A stretch of 64,000 nucleotides of DNA from Alentia gelatinosa. Lineage: Eukaryota > Annelida > Polychaeta > Phyllodocida > Polynoidae. The stretch spans positions 30,259,716 through 30,323,715 of the forward strand of contig OX465587.1 in NCBI GenBank assembly GCA_950022655.1, in the 5' to 3' direction. Of this stretch, positions 1 to 11,980 are shown one piece after another (position 1 is the stretch's first letter; each line of letters begins with the position of its first letter). A model generated the notes under the pieces. That model was not told where the DNA came from. It did no database searches and saw only the letters and a list, made by a program, of their open reading frames with translations. Made by a program: the position numbers and the translations under genes.

Positions 1-59
1 CCAACAAGAACAAACACAGGACAAACAGACATTGTTCCTGGATGGACCTACATAAAGCA

Positions 60-420
60 GTGGCCACCGAGAGAATGTTCGGGGTTCCCCAAACAGAGAT
101 TAAAGAAGAAACCAACAAGTTTTGGTCAAAGTCATCATTCTGCATGAGTTGATGCGGAGTGGTATGAACAAGGCAAGAGCTGAGTGAATATCACATAGCA
201 TTCAAATAAGTTGGAGAACAATGACTTTGAATAAAACAAGTTGTTTTCTGTATTTATCTCACCCCTGTACATACTAGACGAATGGCTGTTGCAAAGGATA
301 TATAGACCATGGAGAATGGGCTGCAATACTCGTAGGGCCATGGAGAACAAGTTCCCAATGAAGCCTAGGGGGCAAAAATACCAGAGGTGAGATAAATGCT
401 TGTCCTTTATCCTACCCCTA
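60..420 (-). repeat. Two-module foldback element, family a
   Basis: The hairpin module carries the CAAGTTTTGGTCAAAGTC arm. It is followed by a module bounded by TTTATCTCACCCCTG and a partner ending GGTGAGATAAA near 395. The same parts recur at 2076-2345, 29464-29762 and 58905-59225. Confidence 0.75.
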
Positions 421-1330
421 ATAAAAGAAAAAAAAACGTCATAGACTTAACATTGGCTAATTTTATGTTGCATGCCATGACATAAAGTGTGTGTTATGCC
501 ACTAGGGGCTTATGAAAATTGACCAATCAGCGACCAAAATGTGAGCTACTACGAAAAAAAGTTGGACGCCAAAACGTCCATTCAAATGTTTGCTAATATG
601 ATATAGAATATTATCATGTACCTGTATGTGAATGTCACTAAAATACTACCCTCTCGTGGGGGTATAGTATTCAGCGACTATGGCCCACTATGGTGGGCTT
701 CGTCGCACTGAACCCATTGGCGCCTTCAGGCATCACCGACCGTGAGCAGGTAATATCTCAGGGCATCACCGAGTGTGGCCGGGTGATGCCTTAAGGCATC
801 ATTTTCTAATACTCACAAAATCATAGTTTATATGTAATAACTTTGTAAATAATTGATCAATAATGATGAAATTATTACGTGTTTTAGCACGTGATCAAAC
901 AGTAAAATTATTACAATTGGCCTGAAAAGACCCACCCCCTGGTGGTATATATACTAACACCCTACCAGGCCTTACAGACATTGCTTTGCAGAGGTGCCCG
1001 GCTTGAAAGGGTGAACGTAATATCAAGAGACGTCACGAGTTTGAGTCTGAGTTTATTTATGCCACGCATTTTGTTGGCTCCATAATTTCACGAGTCGAAG
1101 ACGAGTGACATTACGGAGCCAACAAAATGAGTGGCATAAATAAGCTCAAACGAGTGGCGTCTAGATTTTATCCTACCCCGTTTCCATATTTGTTCAGTAT
1201 CAGAAAGTAGTGGCATAAACAACACTTTATGTCACGCCTTTGAAATAAACAAATCCCATGTTAAGCCTATGGCGTTTTTTATTAGGGGTAGGATAATAGG
1301 ACGTACTTTATGGGATAAAAGACCTTGAAC
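421..1330 (+). repeat. Foldback hairpin and family-b arms; otherwise no gene
   Basis: A near-perfect hairpin lies at 1048-1133 (TTTATTTATGCCAC with its complement, TTTTGTTGGCTCC with its complement) around a TTTCACGAGTCGAAGACG loop. A family-b arm ends at about 1295 (TTATTAGGGGTAGGATAA). At 725-800 are three degenerate GGCATCACC palindromic units. Confidence 0.6.
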
Positions 1331-1734
1331 GGCAGTCGCTACGGGCTCAGTAACTATATTTTCTCTTAATAAGCTCTCCTTTTACATTCCCACACAGCTC
1401 CGCACTCTGCACTCGACTCTGTCAGAGCATGCCCGAGTTGGACGGGTCTATTTTTTGCTGTGCTTTTGACGGGTCTAATGGGATCGTTGGGGCAGAGAGA
1501 CCCCTCCTTTAGACTCCAATTACCTGTTGGCGGCCTGTCAGAGGGGGACGAGGCTCACTGAGGGTGTGAGACAGACCCTCAGCCCCCCCCCCCCTCGCCC
1601 CCCCCCCCCCCCCACCCCGCCCTGGATCTGGGCACGTTTATTGTGTGTGGGCAGTGTGTTTGGAGACGGGCCTGCTACACTCTCCCAACAGAAACCTCGT
1701 GCCCTGCTTGTACCCCTGTGCCAAGGTTTTTTAT
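1331..1734 (+). other. No gene seen; poly-C tracts
   Basis: Holds two long C runs at about 1580-1615. Open frames across them are low-complexity artefacts. Confidence 0.6.
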
Positions 1735-2075
1735 TATCCACCGAATGTAAAATGTCCATAGAAAACACATAGGGAGTGTGTATCTACATACCCAGAGCAT
1801 ACAGATACATCCACCTAATACAAAATCTACATAGAAAACACATGGGCATTGTGCATCTTTATTATCCAGTAAATACAAAGTGTCCATAGAAAACACATAG
1901 GGAGTGTGTATCACCATACTAAGAGCATACAGATATATCCATCTAATACAAGGTGTCCATGGAAAACACATAGGAGTGTGTATCACCATACCCGGGGCAT
2001 ACAGATATATCCACCTAATACAAAGAGTCCATAAAAAACACCTAGGGAGTGTGTATTGACATACCCAGAGCATAC
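1735..2075 (+). repeat. 73-bp unit tandem repeat (R1), about five units
   Basis: The unit begins TCCACCTAATACAAAGTGTC, then CATAGAAAACACATAGGGAG, then a CATACCCGGAGCATACAG block. The same unit is the arm of family-c foldbacks and recurs at 4838-5080, 16590-16880, 63350-63430 and 63870-64000. Confidence 0.85.
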
Positions 2076-2345
2076 TAAAGAGGAAACCAACAAGTTTTGG
2101 TCAAAGTCGTCGTTCTCCACGAGTTTGATGCGGAGTGAATATCACAGAGCATTCAAACGAGTTGGAGAATGACCTCTTTGACCAAAACGAGTTGCTTTCT
2201 GTATTTATCTCACCCCTGTACACCCTAAAAGAATGGACAACACACAGGATATAAACCATGGAGAACGGACTTCAATACTTGTAGGGGCATGGAGAACGAG
2301 TTCCCAATGTTAAGCCTATGGACATTTCTTCCAGGGGTGAGATAA
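2076..2345 (-). repeat. Two-module foldback, family a (hairpin loop deleted)
   Basis: GTTTTGGTCAAAGTCGTCG and its partner arm near 2165-2200 remain, while most of the loop between is lost. The second module spans 2205-2345. Confidence 0.7.
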
Positions 2346-2690
2346 AGATATTTATTATCCACCTAATACAAAGTGTCCATAGAAAACACATGGGGAATTT
2401 GTATAGACGTACCCGGTGCATACGGATATGTTGTATGCTCCGGGTGGCGCATACGGAAAAATAGTGCATATGGAAAAATAGTGCATAACTAAAATGATCT
2501 GATATCAACATGCCATTTGCCCAGAAAAGGTGGATGATACATACAATATAGACTGGTTTCAGATAAAGCAGTTGTATGCTCCTCGGAGTTGACTCTGCGC
2601 AATATTCTCACATATGCTCAGATATTACTACATGTCAACTCCTCGGACCATACGGCCACTTGTATCTGAAACAGTCAATATTGTGTATTT
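2346..2690 (+). repeat. Two-module foldback, family c (complete)
   Basis: Module A runs from TTATCCACCTAATAC to AAAAGGTGGATGATACATA. Module B is the hairpin 2545-2690 with arms GACTGGTTTCAGATAAAGC and TATCTGAAACAGTCAATA, and the loop GCTCAGATATTACTACATG. Confidence 0.8.
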
Positions 2691-2990
2691 ACTTCACCCC
2701 TGGTATTTTTTCCCCATAGACTTAACATTTAAAACTCGTATCCAACGCCCATGGAGTATTTAGAAAAATATATTCAATGGGGGATTATATCACCAAGGTT
2801 AGCCCATTAGTCAATGTGAAGGGTGAGATAAATTCAGAAACCTATTCAAGTATAGGGTCAGAGCTCGATCTCATCTTGTTTGAATCTCTACGTGATTCAC
2901 GCTGCTTCGCCTTGTGAATTACTACACGATTCAAACTCAATGGGATATGAGCTCTGATCCTAAACTTTCATAGGTTATCACTATATTATT
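2691..2990 (+). repeat. Two-module foldback, family a2
   Basis: Module A is bounded by TTCACCCCTGGTATTTTTTC and AGGGTGAGATAAATTC. The module B hairpin (2848-2985) has arms GGGTCAGAGCTCGATCTC and GAGCTCTGATCCTAAAC and loop CTTCGCCTTGTGAATTACTA. Further copies are at 5660-5790, 12640-12945 and 34790-34975. Confidence 0.78.
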
Positions 2991-4837
2991 TTAGCTTGGT
3001 ATAAACGTCAATAGGCTTAACATTAGGAACTCTAATGCTCCGAGGATTTGACGCGTAGTCATATCCGAGCGTATGCGAGGATATTGCGCGGAGTCAACTC
3101 CGAGTAGCATACAACCGCTTTGATCTGAAACCAGTCTATATTATATTTATATGTATATAATAAAGATATATCCACCTACTCAAAGGGAAAGCAATAGGGA
3201 CTATTTTCTTTACTCTATAGCACAAAGGGATTTTTCCCATATTCAATGGTTTTATACCACGGATTGGAATCCGTATGGCATGGTTATGGTATCTGACAGT
3301 ATCTAAACAACGGTTTACTGAGTCCCCCTGCATTTTCAATGGTTACTCTTATACAATGTCAAATAACAGGGTTGTTGCAAAGACAAGTAATCCCAAATAC
3401 TACGAAGGATCTGCTGGGAGATTGCGCTCTTCCAAGCGTTGGCAAGGTCCCTAAATACAGGGAAACGCATGAATGAAAGTCCCCCTGTAGTGTGACTGGT
3501 GCCCAAACTGTGAGGTCGAGTGAAAGCGGCACTTTTTAGCGTGAAATCCTCAGGTGCTGCTATTGAGAGACCTCGACCCCCCTTAATCATTACTTTCTAT
3601 AAGCAGATGCCTCATGTGAGGGCCAGGAGAGGGGGTGGGGGGTGTTATTCAGGAGACGTAACTCAATGGTATACAATGCAAGCAGAATACATACACAATA
3701 TTGACTGGTTTCAGATACAAGCGGCCGTATGCTCCGAGGAGTTCCAAATCGCGACCTATCGGGAGGTCTCCGATAGTTTCAAATCGTGGACATGGTTTGA
3801 AATCGTAGAGAGTAGAAACGTCTTGGGAGGACCAAAAACATAAACCATGGTCACGATTGGCTCACGATTCAATCGGTGATTCACTGTAGATCTCATGCAT
3901 GATTTTAATATTGATATATACTATAATTTTGGAAATATTGAATGAATCCGAATAATTTTCTACAGCTACCTACGATATATTATGACATTATTTTCAAACA
4001 CTAAAACAATCAAATTGAATAATATAACTGTGGTAGAATAATAATTCCGATATAAAACTATTATTTTCAGACACTTAGACTGAGATCAAATAATATCACA
4101 ATTACAGCCATTATACATCTACATGCGCCCTACCTATTTCCAGAATTACATAATTATTCACCAATTATTCCATCCACAAGAGATATTTTCCTGTTAAATT
4201 ACTTCCAATAGGCTACGACAGCCTACGAAATTTCCAACATGTTGGAAGTTATCGTGACCTCTACGATTGGCGTTTTCTATCGCAGCCTATCGTGGGGTAT
4301 CGTAGAGTGAATCGCAGAAACCTGTTCCACCTACCACGATTTAAGCTTAACTCGCGATAGAATCGGAATGGTGTCGGGAAGGCCGTCGTAAGGCCAATCG
4401 GGACCAGAATTATGGTAGGTGGGGGCTGGCTCTTAGACTCCACATATCCGCGCCCCTCACCGCTGTCCTCACCTGTCACAGGTGGGCTTCTCTTGATCCC
4501 TGTGCTTTACCGGCGCCAATGAAACACGAAACATGCCCTGAGGCCGCTCTTAGTGCTCCTCATACCACAAAGATGTTTTGCGATGAGATTTTTTTTTCTC
4601 CGGATATTCTTAAATGCCTAAAGTAAACAGATGTCAAATATCCTGGATGTGTAGAAATTCAGGTAGGACGTCTGTTGTTATGATTATTTTTGGGTTTATT
4701 TATTCTGGACGATAAAAGAGGATCGGAGCCTATTTGAATTGCGTATTTCCCATTCGCGTGTTTTGGATCTGATTCATCTCGCCTGATCAAAATGGTGGAC
4801 TGCAGTGTGATGTGTTGATATAGGAACACATATAACC
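2991..4837 (+). other. No gene; fragments of foldbacks and a CGAT-type MITE
   Basis: Family-c hairpin arms occur at 3040-3150 and 3700-3745. At 4255-4430 is a segment with repeated CTACGATTGG/ATCGTAG elements, resembling the MITEs at 19823 and 27963. The rest is AT-rich and unrecognised. Confidence 0.5.
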
Positions 4838-5260
4838 CTTTATTATCCACTTAATACAAAGTGTCCGTAGAAAACACATAGGGAGTTTGTATGGACATAC
4901 CCGGAGCATACAGATATATCCACCTACTACAAAGTGTCCATAGAAAACAGATAGGGAGTGTGTATCACCATACCTGAAGCATACAAATATATCCACCTAA
5001 TACAAAGTGTCCATAGAAAACACACAGGGAGTGTGTATCACCATACCCGGAGCATACAGATATATCCAACGAATACATACAAAATATTGACTGGTTTCAG
5101 ATTCAAGCGGCCGTATGCTCCTAGGATTTGACGCGTAGTAATATCCGAGTGTATGCGAGTTGACTCTGTGCAATATCCTCGCATATGCTCGGATATTACT
5201 ATATACCGGTGCACGAATGTCTCACTTTTACGCAATAGGAGAAAAGATACCGTTCGGCCG
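4838..5260 (+). repeat. R1 73-bp tandem units joined to a family-c hairpin
   Basis: Three full R1 units at exact 73-bp spacing (4921 and 4994 starts) are followed by half of the family-c hairpin, arm TGACTGGTTTCAGATTCAAG, loop near 5150-5200. Confidence 0.78.
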
Positions 5261-5640
5261 CACCGTGGCGTAAAATATTTTTACGTCACACCGTACCACG
5301 TGATCACCCGTGAACTATCCATCAATGTGAATGTTCGGTGATTCATACCTGCCTTGCTTATTTGGGAGGTTGAAATAGGTTGATAACTGAAGTACATAAA
5401 TGGCATTTTAATCGAATTTCAGCATATAGTAATAAAAAGACAAAGTGAGTGTGTCTGAATTACATCTTTTCCTCGATATTTTGATCAAAAATACTCACCG
5501 AATTCGAAGAATGAGGTGAGTATTTTTGATCAAAATATCTCTGAACAGATTCCATTCAGTCACACTAACCATGTCTTTCTATATTACTACGCGTCAACTC
5601 CTAGGAGCATACGGCCGAGGTGGGTAGCCATAGCATGCAG
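5261..5640 (+). repeat. Foldback with GATCAAAAAT arms
   Basis: An inverted repeat spans about 5471-5540: ATTTTGATCAAAAATACTCA and its complement, around GAATTCGAAGAATG. A related hairpin lies at 26085-26150. Confidence 0.6.
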
Positions 5641-6330
5641 GGACTGGAGCCAGTCTAAAAGTTCAGGGTCAGAGCTCGATCTCATCTTGTTTGAATCTCT
5701 ACGTGATTCACGCGGCTTCGCCTTGTGAATTACTACACGATTCTAACTCAATGTGATACGAGCTCTGATCCTAAACTTTCATAGGTTATCTCTATATTAT
5801 TTTAGCTTGGTATGAACGTCCATAGGCTTAACATTAGGAACTCATACCAAACAGGCTTGTGAGTATGGTTACTAATACTTAAAGGATGATAAACAGATAA
5901 ATATTTCTAGGCTAAGATCAAATCAGAAATATATAATTCGTGTTTGGTCTGAGTCCCCATTTCCCATCTCGTTTGGAGCGTTTTGTTATATGCACTTGGC
6001 TATCGCCTCGTTGATATTACTGCGCGCTCCCAACTCGATGGGTAATGGGGACACATACCTAGCACTCATCAGCTTCTTTCTTATCATCTCACTCCAGGTA
6101 TTTTTCCCTATACTATGAGCTCATACTCAACCCCCATGGAGTACTGTAAAAAATACTCAACGGGGGTATGTCACAAGTGCTAGCCAATCAGTCAGTGATA
6201 AGGGTGAGATCAAATCTGAGCTGTATTCGATCCATAGCCACTGAAAATATACCATCCGTTTTGGTATATCAATCGACTTTGCCTTGACAGATTACTCCGC
6301 AACCAAAACTCATGGCTTCTTTCCAGTAGG
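5641..6330 (+). repeat. Cluster of foldbacks (families a2 and d)
   Basis: An a2 hairpin lies at 5663-5785. Family-d module A and hairpin (about 5800-6085) have arms TTTGGTCTGAGTCCCCATTT and AATGGGGACACATACC. A family-a-like module (6088-6215) and an ACTGAAAATATACCA hairpin start (6235) follow. Confidence 0.68.
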
Positions 6331-7260
6331 TACGGATTTCGATGCAGTTCCTTCTTATTGCTTACTATGGGGCCGGTATCATTTGCACCCTACTTTTGAA
6401 TTCTTCCAGGCATCATTTGCACTCTGCTTGTGGATGCCTCCAGATATCATTGGTAAGGACTGGGTTAACCGTCACCATATCTCTCTAAAGTACATTAAGC
6501 AGTAAATGAAAGCTAGATGGGATTGTGGTCAGATTGTGTCTGTGATACGGATTTATAGCACGCTCAGTGAATGGCTTTCCACGAATTTCTCTGAACTGAT
6601 CAACAGTTTGGACGACCTTCACCTCAGTCTATGTTTAGTAAATCACCCGCTGTGGTTTCTGGGCTTCCTTCTAGCACTCAGATACGATGTACTAGTAAAT
6701 TATACACAATGATCGCTATCTTTGTAGACAGGCAGCTGAAAACCACGAGAGGCGTAGTAATACACAAGCGCTAGCGAGTGTATTACTCTACGCCAACCTC
6801 GAGTGGTGTACAGAGCCGCCTGTCCACAATTATCCCTATATGTCATTTTCCACATGTATAGATTTTACAAACACAAAGTCATTTTACTGTGTTTTGTCTC
6901 AGGAAATTTTCTACTTCAAAATCGGAAAGACCTTTATCCTAACCCTAATAAAAAACTACATAGGCTTAACATTGGGTCACTGTATTCGGTCTGGAGTTCC
7001 GGAAAATGAAAAATTTCGCTCTAGTGGGATACACTCGACAAATGACGTCATTTGTTAATGTAGAAGTAATTTAGACGGGCGGGGTAGGATAAATTCTAAA
7101 CCAAACTCAAGTTAGTCGTGTTATTGTTCATCGCACTCCGGCAAGATTGTGTACTACTTTTGGCTTCGCCTCGCGCAGTAATACGCGATCTTGCCGTCGT
7201 GTGATAAACAACAACATGACTAACTCTTGTTTGGTTTCTCCATAGTATTTATATGCTTAA
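6331..7260 (+). repeat. Hairpin 6730-6835 and family-b foldback 6935-7245
   Basis: The first has arms GACAGGCAGCTG/CGCCTGTCC and loop GTAGTAATACACAAGCGCTA. The second has TTATCCTAACCCTAATAAAA with GGGGTAGGATAAAT, then a hairpin with loop GGCTTCGCCTCGCGCAGTAA. No gene in 6331-6729. Confidence 0.65.
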
Positions 7261-8360
7261 CTGCTGCTGAACTGAACTCGTACCAATCTGTCTGACTTGT
7301 TAAGCTAGGGCTCTATGAGGCTATACTCTGACTGTATGCACCACTCAGTCATAGACTGGTTCCCTGCCCCAATGAACAATGGGACAGGTAATGCCCAGCA
7401 AGAGAACGTGTGATCGACCTTGAACCTTCGCTGGTTTCCGGCCTATTTGCAGTGGCAAGGAAAACCAGCACAACCTCTGTCCATCATGAGATTTCTCAAA
7501 TAACTACATATCTACATTCGTTTGAAACGCATGGAAATACCAGTTAAAGGGATGGCAACGTTTCTGAACATAACTTATCATAATACTTTCATATAAACTA
7601 AAGATTTTGCCACACCCTCTAGCAGGTGAACCAGCGTAAAATCCAGCAAGTATCAGTCAGGTACCAGCTTAATGCAATCCCGCAGTGCATCAGAAAAATA
7701 ACGGCTGTTACCCATGATGCACCAGAAAATGGTGGGCGTTACCTGGCCTAATATGTGGAGACATAGGCAAGGCTTCCAGGCTACACTCAGTCAGAGCCTC
7801 TCGGACTAGTCGGGGCTATAGGCCCGTTTCCATTAGCCAATTTCCTATCACAGTCAGGAACCACAGATGGACCTCGGGCACTGCTGACCCAAAATCGGTC
7901 AATGAAAACGGCCCAGCTCGTGAAATGACCCACGACTTTTTCTGCTGAGATTATGCAATGTAGCACCACCCACCACTGAGTGAAAGCTTGGTCACTGAGT
8001 GAAATCTACTACCTTCACCGATTTTTCTATACCGACCCACAATCTGTGGCACCAACGACAGATTATCTGGGTAACTCAAAAAATCTCCGCCACCACTTTT
8101 GTCAGCCAATGGAAACAGACATTAAGTCGCACCAGTGGGTGCCAGGCTTAATACATGTAGTTCCTACACACCACACGTAACTCCCGCAGATAAAATCTCC
8201 AACATATCAGCACGTATACAAAGGAAGGAATAACGAGTTACGAGCTCGCAGCACGTAGAGTGATGAGTTAGCACCACGTAAACCGTACGTACGTACAGGC
8301 AGAAGAAGCTGCATGTCCCGCAGCCACAGCGCGGGGCCGCCACCTCCCAGTTCCCACAAA
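7261..8360 (+). other. No gene; weak CCATTGGCC-type repeat
   Basis: At 7820-7960 a fragment of the family with GGCCCGTTTCCATTAGCC is seen. Otherwise unrecognised sequence. Confidence 0.45.
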
Positions 8361-8862
8361 GAGGGGTGTTTTTAAAACTAAGAGCGATTATAACTGAAGG
8401 ATTACTATTAGGGAGGTGTTTTTAAAACTAAGAACGATTACAACTGAAGAACTACTATCTGGGAGGTGTTTTTAAAACTAAGAAGGATTATAACTGAAGA
8501 ACTACTATCTGGGAGGTGTTTTTAAAACTAAGAACGATTATGACTTAAGAACTACTATCTGGGAGGTGTTTTTAAAACTAAGAACGATTATGACTTAAGA
8601 ACTACTATCTGGGAGGTGTTTTTAAAACTAAGAACGATAATGACTGACGAACTACTATCTGGGAGGTGTTTTTAAAACTAAGAACGATAATGACTGACGA
8701 ACTACTATCTGGGAGGTGTTTTTAAAACTAAGAACGATTATGACTGACGAACTACTATCTGGGAGGTGTTTTTAAAACTAAGAACGATAATGACTGACGA
8801 ACTACTATCTGGGAGGGATTTTTAAAACTAAGAACGATTATGACTGAAGAACTACTATTAGG
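8361..8862 (+). repeat. 50-bp minisatellite, ten units
   Basis: Exact 50-bp spacing (unit starts 8411, 8461, 8511, 8561 and so on to 8811). The unit is GGGAGGTGTTTTTAAAACTA followed by AGAACGATTATGACTGA and ACTACTATCT. The first and last units are diverged. Single inverted copies of the core occur nearby at 9144 and 9888. Confidence 0.95.
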
Positions 8863-8874
8863 ACTAACTATATG

Positions 8875-9050
8875 CGCGATACTGAGTAGAAACTAAACGA
8901 GAACTAGTTGTGTTAGTGTTTATTGCACGATGGGCAGGTTGTGTATTACTACACGAGGCGTTAGCCGAACGTAGTGAGAAGCAGACCTTACCAGAGTGCA
9001 ATAAACACTAACACTACTGACTCGAGTTCAGTTTAGTATTTATCCTATCC
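8875..9050 (+). repeat. Foldback hairpin with TTAGTGTTTATTGCAC arms
   Basis: Arms at about 8885-8935 and 9000-9045 enclose the loop GTATTACTACACGAGGCG, the loop type shared by other foldbacks. Confidence 0.7.
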
Positions 9051-9119
9051 CATCTCCAATGATTCATTTGTTACCCACAGACTCCATAAAGACACATCCA
9101 GTTAGGTATCGAGAATGCA

Positions 9120-10130
9120 ACAAAGACCACGATAAGATAAATTTTGTTATCGTTCTTTCTTTTGAAAACACCTGCCTGGGGGCATGCAGACGCTGTAAGA
9201 CGGAGCCCTGAGCTGTACACGATGTACACTGTCAAGTACAACACCTGCCAGCGGCACAAGTCTCTGTGGATTTCTTACCAGCTGCGCCAGGATTTCTTAT
9301 ATGCTCAGCAGCCTGGGGGTTGTTGAATAAACTACGAACGACAAGTAGGTATCTTAGAATTGTCTTTGGGACCATAGTGTTGTATGAAATAATGTATTGT
9401 AAGCAAAAGATGTTTCGACATTAAGAGTAACCTGAAGATACTACAAATATCTTGTTTTGTCATACAACACTGAATGGAGAGAAAATCGGCCAGGATGTTG
9501 TTTATCGTTGGAGTTATCGTATCGTCCAGCACAAGCACCAGGGAGGTATTTTTACATCTAAGAACGATGGACAATTTGGTCATCTCTTGATCTTTGTGGC
9601 ATTCTCGTTACCTAAAGTGATCATACTTTCTGAAAGACAGTCTTAGAAAGAGATAACTGATAATTTGTAAATTTGAGTTTTTGAGAAGGTGGAAACTTTC
9701 ATTGCCCAATTGGTATGTAAAATTGATCTTACATAATGCAATCTCTTCACATTCGAAAGGAGAAATAATAAGATGAACACTTCGACTGATATCTTGGGTT
9801 TTTGATGACCACGTTTGGAATAGGGTCTTGTATGAATCTCCTAGCTGGTGTCACTGAGGTAGGGCCTAGTCGTAGTCTTACAGAGGTTATCGTTCTTAGT
9901 TTTAAAAACACCTCCCAGAAACGAACGAACTTTATTCAACAGCCCCCTGCAGGAGACATGTGGCAGGAGCTGGCTGGTGTGGGACCGAGCCCTGAGCTGT
10001 ACACGATGTACACTGTCAAGTACAACAACTGCCAGCGGCACAAGTCTCTGTGGATTTCTTACCAGCTGCAGCTTTCTTATATGAAAACAGGCCGAATAAA
10101 GCCTGTTTTCGTTTGCAGATAAAAATAGCG
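9120..10130 (+). repeat. Duplicated repeat with an 83-bp exon-like block
   Basis: 9203-9285 and 9987-10069 are nearly identical and stay open in the same frame (ELYTMYTVKYN, then CQRHKSLWISYQL). Both lie downstream of a copy of the CGTTCTTAGTTTTAAAAACA core and near a GGGGGCTGTTGAAT terminus also seen at 24048. The peptide is not recognised. Confidence 0.6.
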
Positions 10131-10199
10131 AAGATTTTTTTGGTTCTCCTGGTCGTCAATTATCTACAGTCTGGAACCACCGACAGACCTTTAGCACCG

Positions 10200-10600
10200 T
10201 TGACGCAAAATGGAAATGGGCTTTAAAGAGAACTCAGAAAATCTCCACCTTTTTCATCAGCCAATGGACACGGGCCTATACGGTAACTCAAAAGATCTAT
10301 GCCGTTTTTATCAGCCAATGGAAACGGGCCTATAGGGTAACTCAAAAGATCTATGCCGTTTTTATCAGCCAATGGAAACGCGCCTATAGGGTAACTCAAA
10401 AGATCTATGCCGTTTTTTATCAGCCGATGGAAACGCGCCTATAGGGTAACTCAAAAAATCGATGCCATTTTTATCAGCCAATGGAAATGGGCATATAGGG
10501 TGACTCAGAAAATCTACCCCGTTTTCCTTGGCCAATGGAAACAGGCCTATAGGGTAACTCAAAAAATCTACGCCGTTTCCAGCCAATGGAAACGGGTCTT
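10200..10600 (+). repeat. 54-bp tandem repeat with GGAAACGGGCCTATAGGG
   Basis: About seven units with 54-bp period (for example GATCTATGCC at 10294 and 10348). The core TCAGCCAATGGAAACG is related to the dispersed CCATTGGCC MITEs at 25090, 27600 and 30112. Confidence 0.9.
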
Positions 10601-11313
10601 ATATAGGTACAAATCGCCAGAGGCAGTTCTCTAGTCACCCGCACCGAACGACTGCGGACTACTGTGTCGACTTTAAGAGGCTGAAACCTATCAATCACAT
10701 CTTACTGTTAATACAGAGAAGTAATAAAGATCCCCAGCACAAATCTGCCGCTAACTGTAACATATATGTTGGCCTATGGTGAAAAATGACTGGGGGTCAT
10801 CCATAAAGTATGTACGCACTGAGGAGGAGTGGGGGGGGGGGGGGCTCAAAATGTACAGAAATTTTGCGTATGCTCCTTCTTTGTTCTATAGCGTACAAGA
10901 TCGGGAGGGATGGGGGGAGGTAAAGAATTTTGGACTGTATATGTTGGACTGGGCTGTACTTAAATAGAACGTCCTGACCATGCTGTACAATTCACAGATC
11001 AAGATGTTTATTTACAGTTTATATGGACCGAGGCGTTTATGCCGAGTTCTGTACAAACTGTAAATTACCATCGAGTTCTGTGAATTGTACAGCATGGTTG
11101 GACGTTATAAATTTACTATATACCCGAAAAATTCTTTTAAATCATTAATTTCATTTAGCTTAACAACCAATATCTTAATAAACGTGTATGGCAAGGTGGT
11201 CCGTATTTTAGTGTACGGACAAGTGGTCCGTACAGTATTTTTACGTTATATGGCGAAACGGTGCGTATTTACAGCATATATATATATATATACAGCATGG
11301 GTATATAGTAAAT
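10601..11313 (+). repeat. Family-e foldback (10975-11310); no gene before it
   Basis: The hairpin has CTGTACAATTCACAGA and TCTGTGAATTGTACAG arms (10981-11090). It is followed by a module bearing paired GGTCCGTA/TACGGAC elements and ending in a TA microsatellite and GGGTATATAGTAA. 10601-10970 is unrecognised apart from a G run near 10835. Confidence 0.7.
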
Positions 11314-11667
11314 GATATTTCTTTACCACTGTGCCATATGCTAAATGTACTATACACTGTAGATAGATTAGTAACTATAGGACTGACGGGCACAGGTGTA
11401 TGATAAAGATCTCCAGCACAGATTCACCATTAACTGTAACATGTATGTTGGTCTAGGGTGAAAAATGACTGCATATTTCATTTAAATGACATTTTATTAC
11501 ACTTTCCAGTTACAAATCTCTGTTAATTGGCCCCCGTAGAGGCATTGTCAATTCTCATCTTGTCTGGAGACGAGGGAGACGGATAACTCACTCAGTGTCC
11601 TTCTCAAGGTTTGACAAGAGGGTCAATAAAACCCACACACTGTGTCTGATTTATTCCTTCTTGGTTG
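11314..11667 (+). repeat. Direct duplication, copy 1 (empty site)
   Basis: Highly similar to 11981-12625 minus the 287-bp foldback at 12067-12353. It contains CAGATTCACCATTAACTGTA and TGTCTGATTTATTCCTTC blocks. Confidence 0.88.
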
Positions 11668-11980
11668 GGTAACATCTTACTGTTAAAACATAGAAGTAAT
11701 AATGTGTGATCTGAAATGTAATCTGTGAATGAATACAATCTCACAGACTCGGCAAATACTTGCCCCAACGAGTCCGTGAGTAAGTATCATTCACAAATTA
11801 AATGCCTGGTCTATTTTTTACTTGATTATACGCCATGAAATTTTTCAAATTCATAAAATTTGTATATCTTTTCTGGTATATTCATACAAATGCTATGCTC
11901 CTTTGCTCCATATATATGCATTCACAGCTTGACACCTGTAGTGGCAAAGTGGGCCGTACATGTCTTACTGGGCTGTACAT

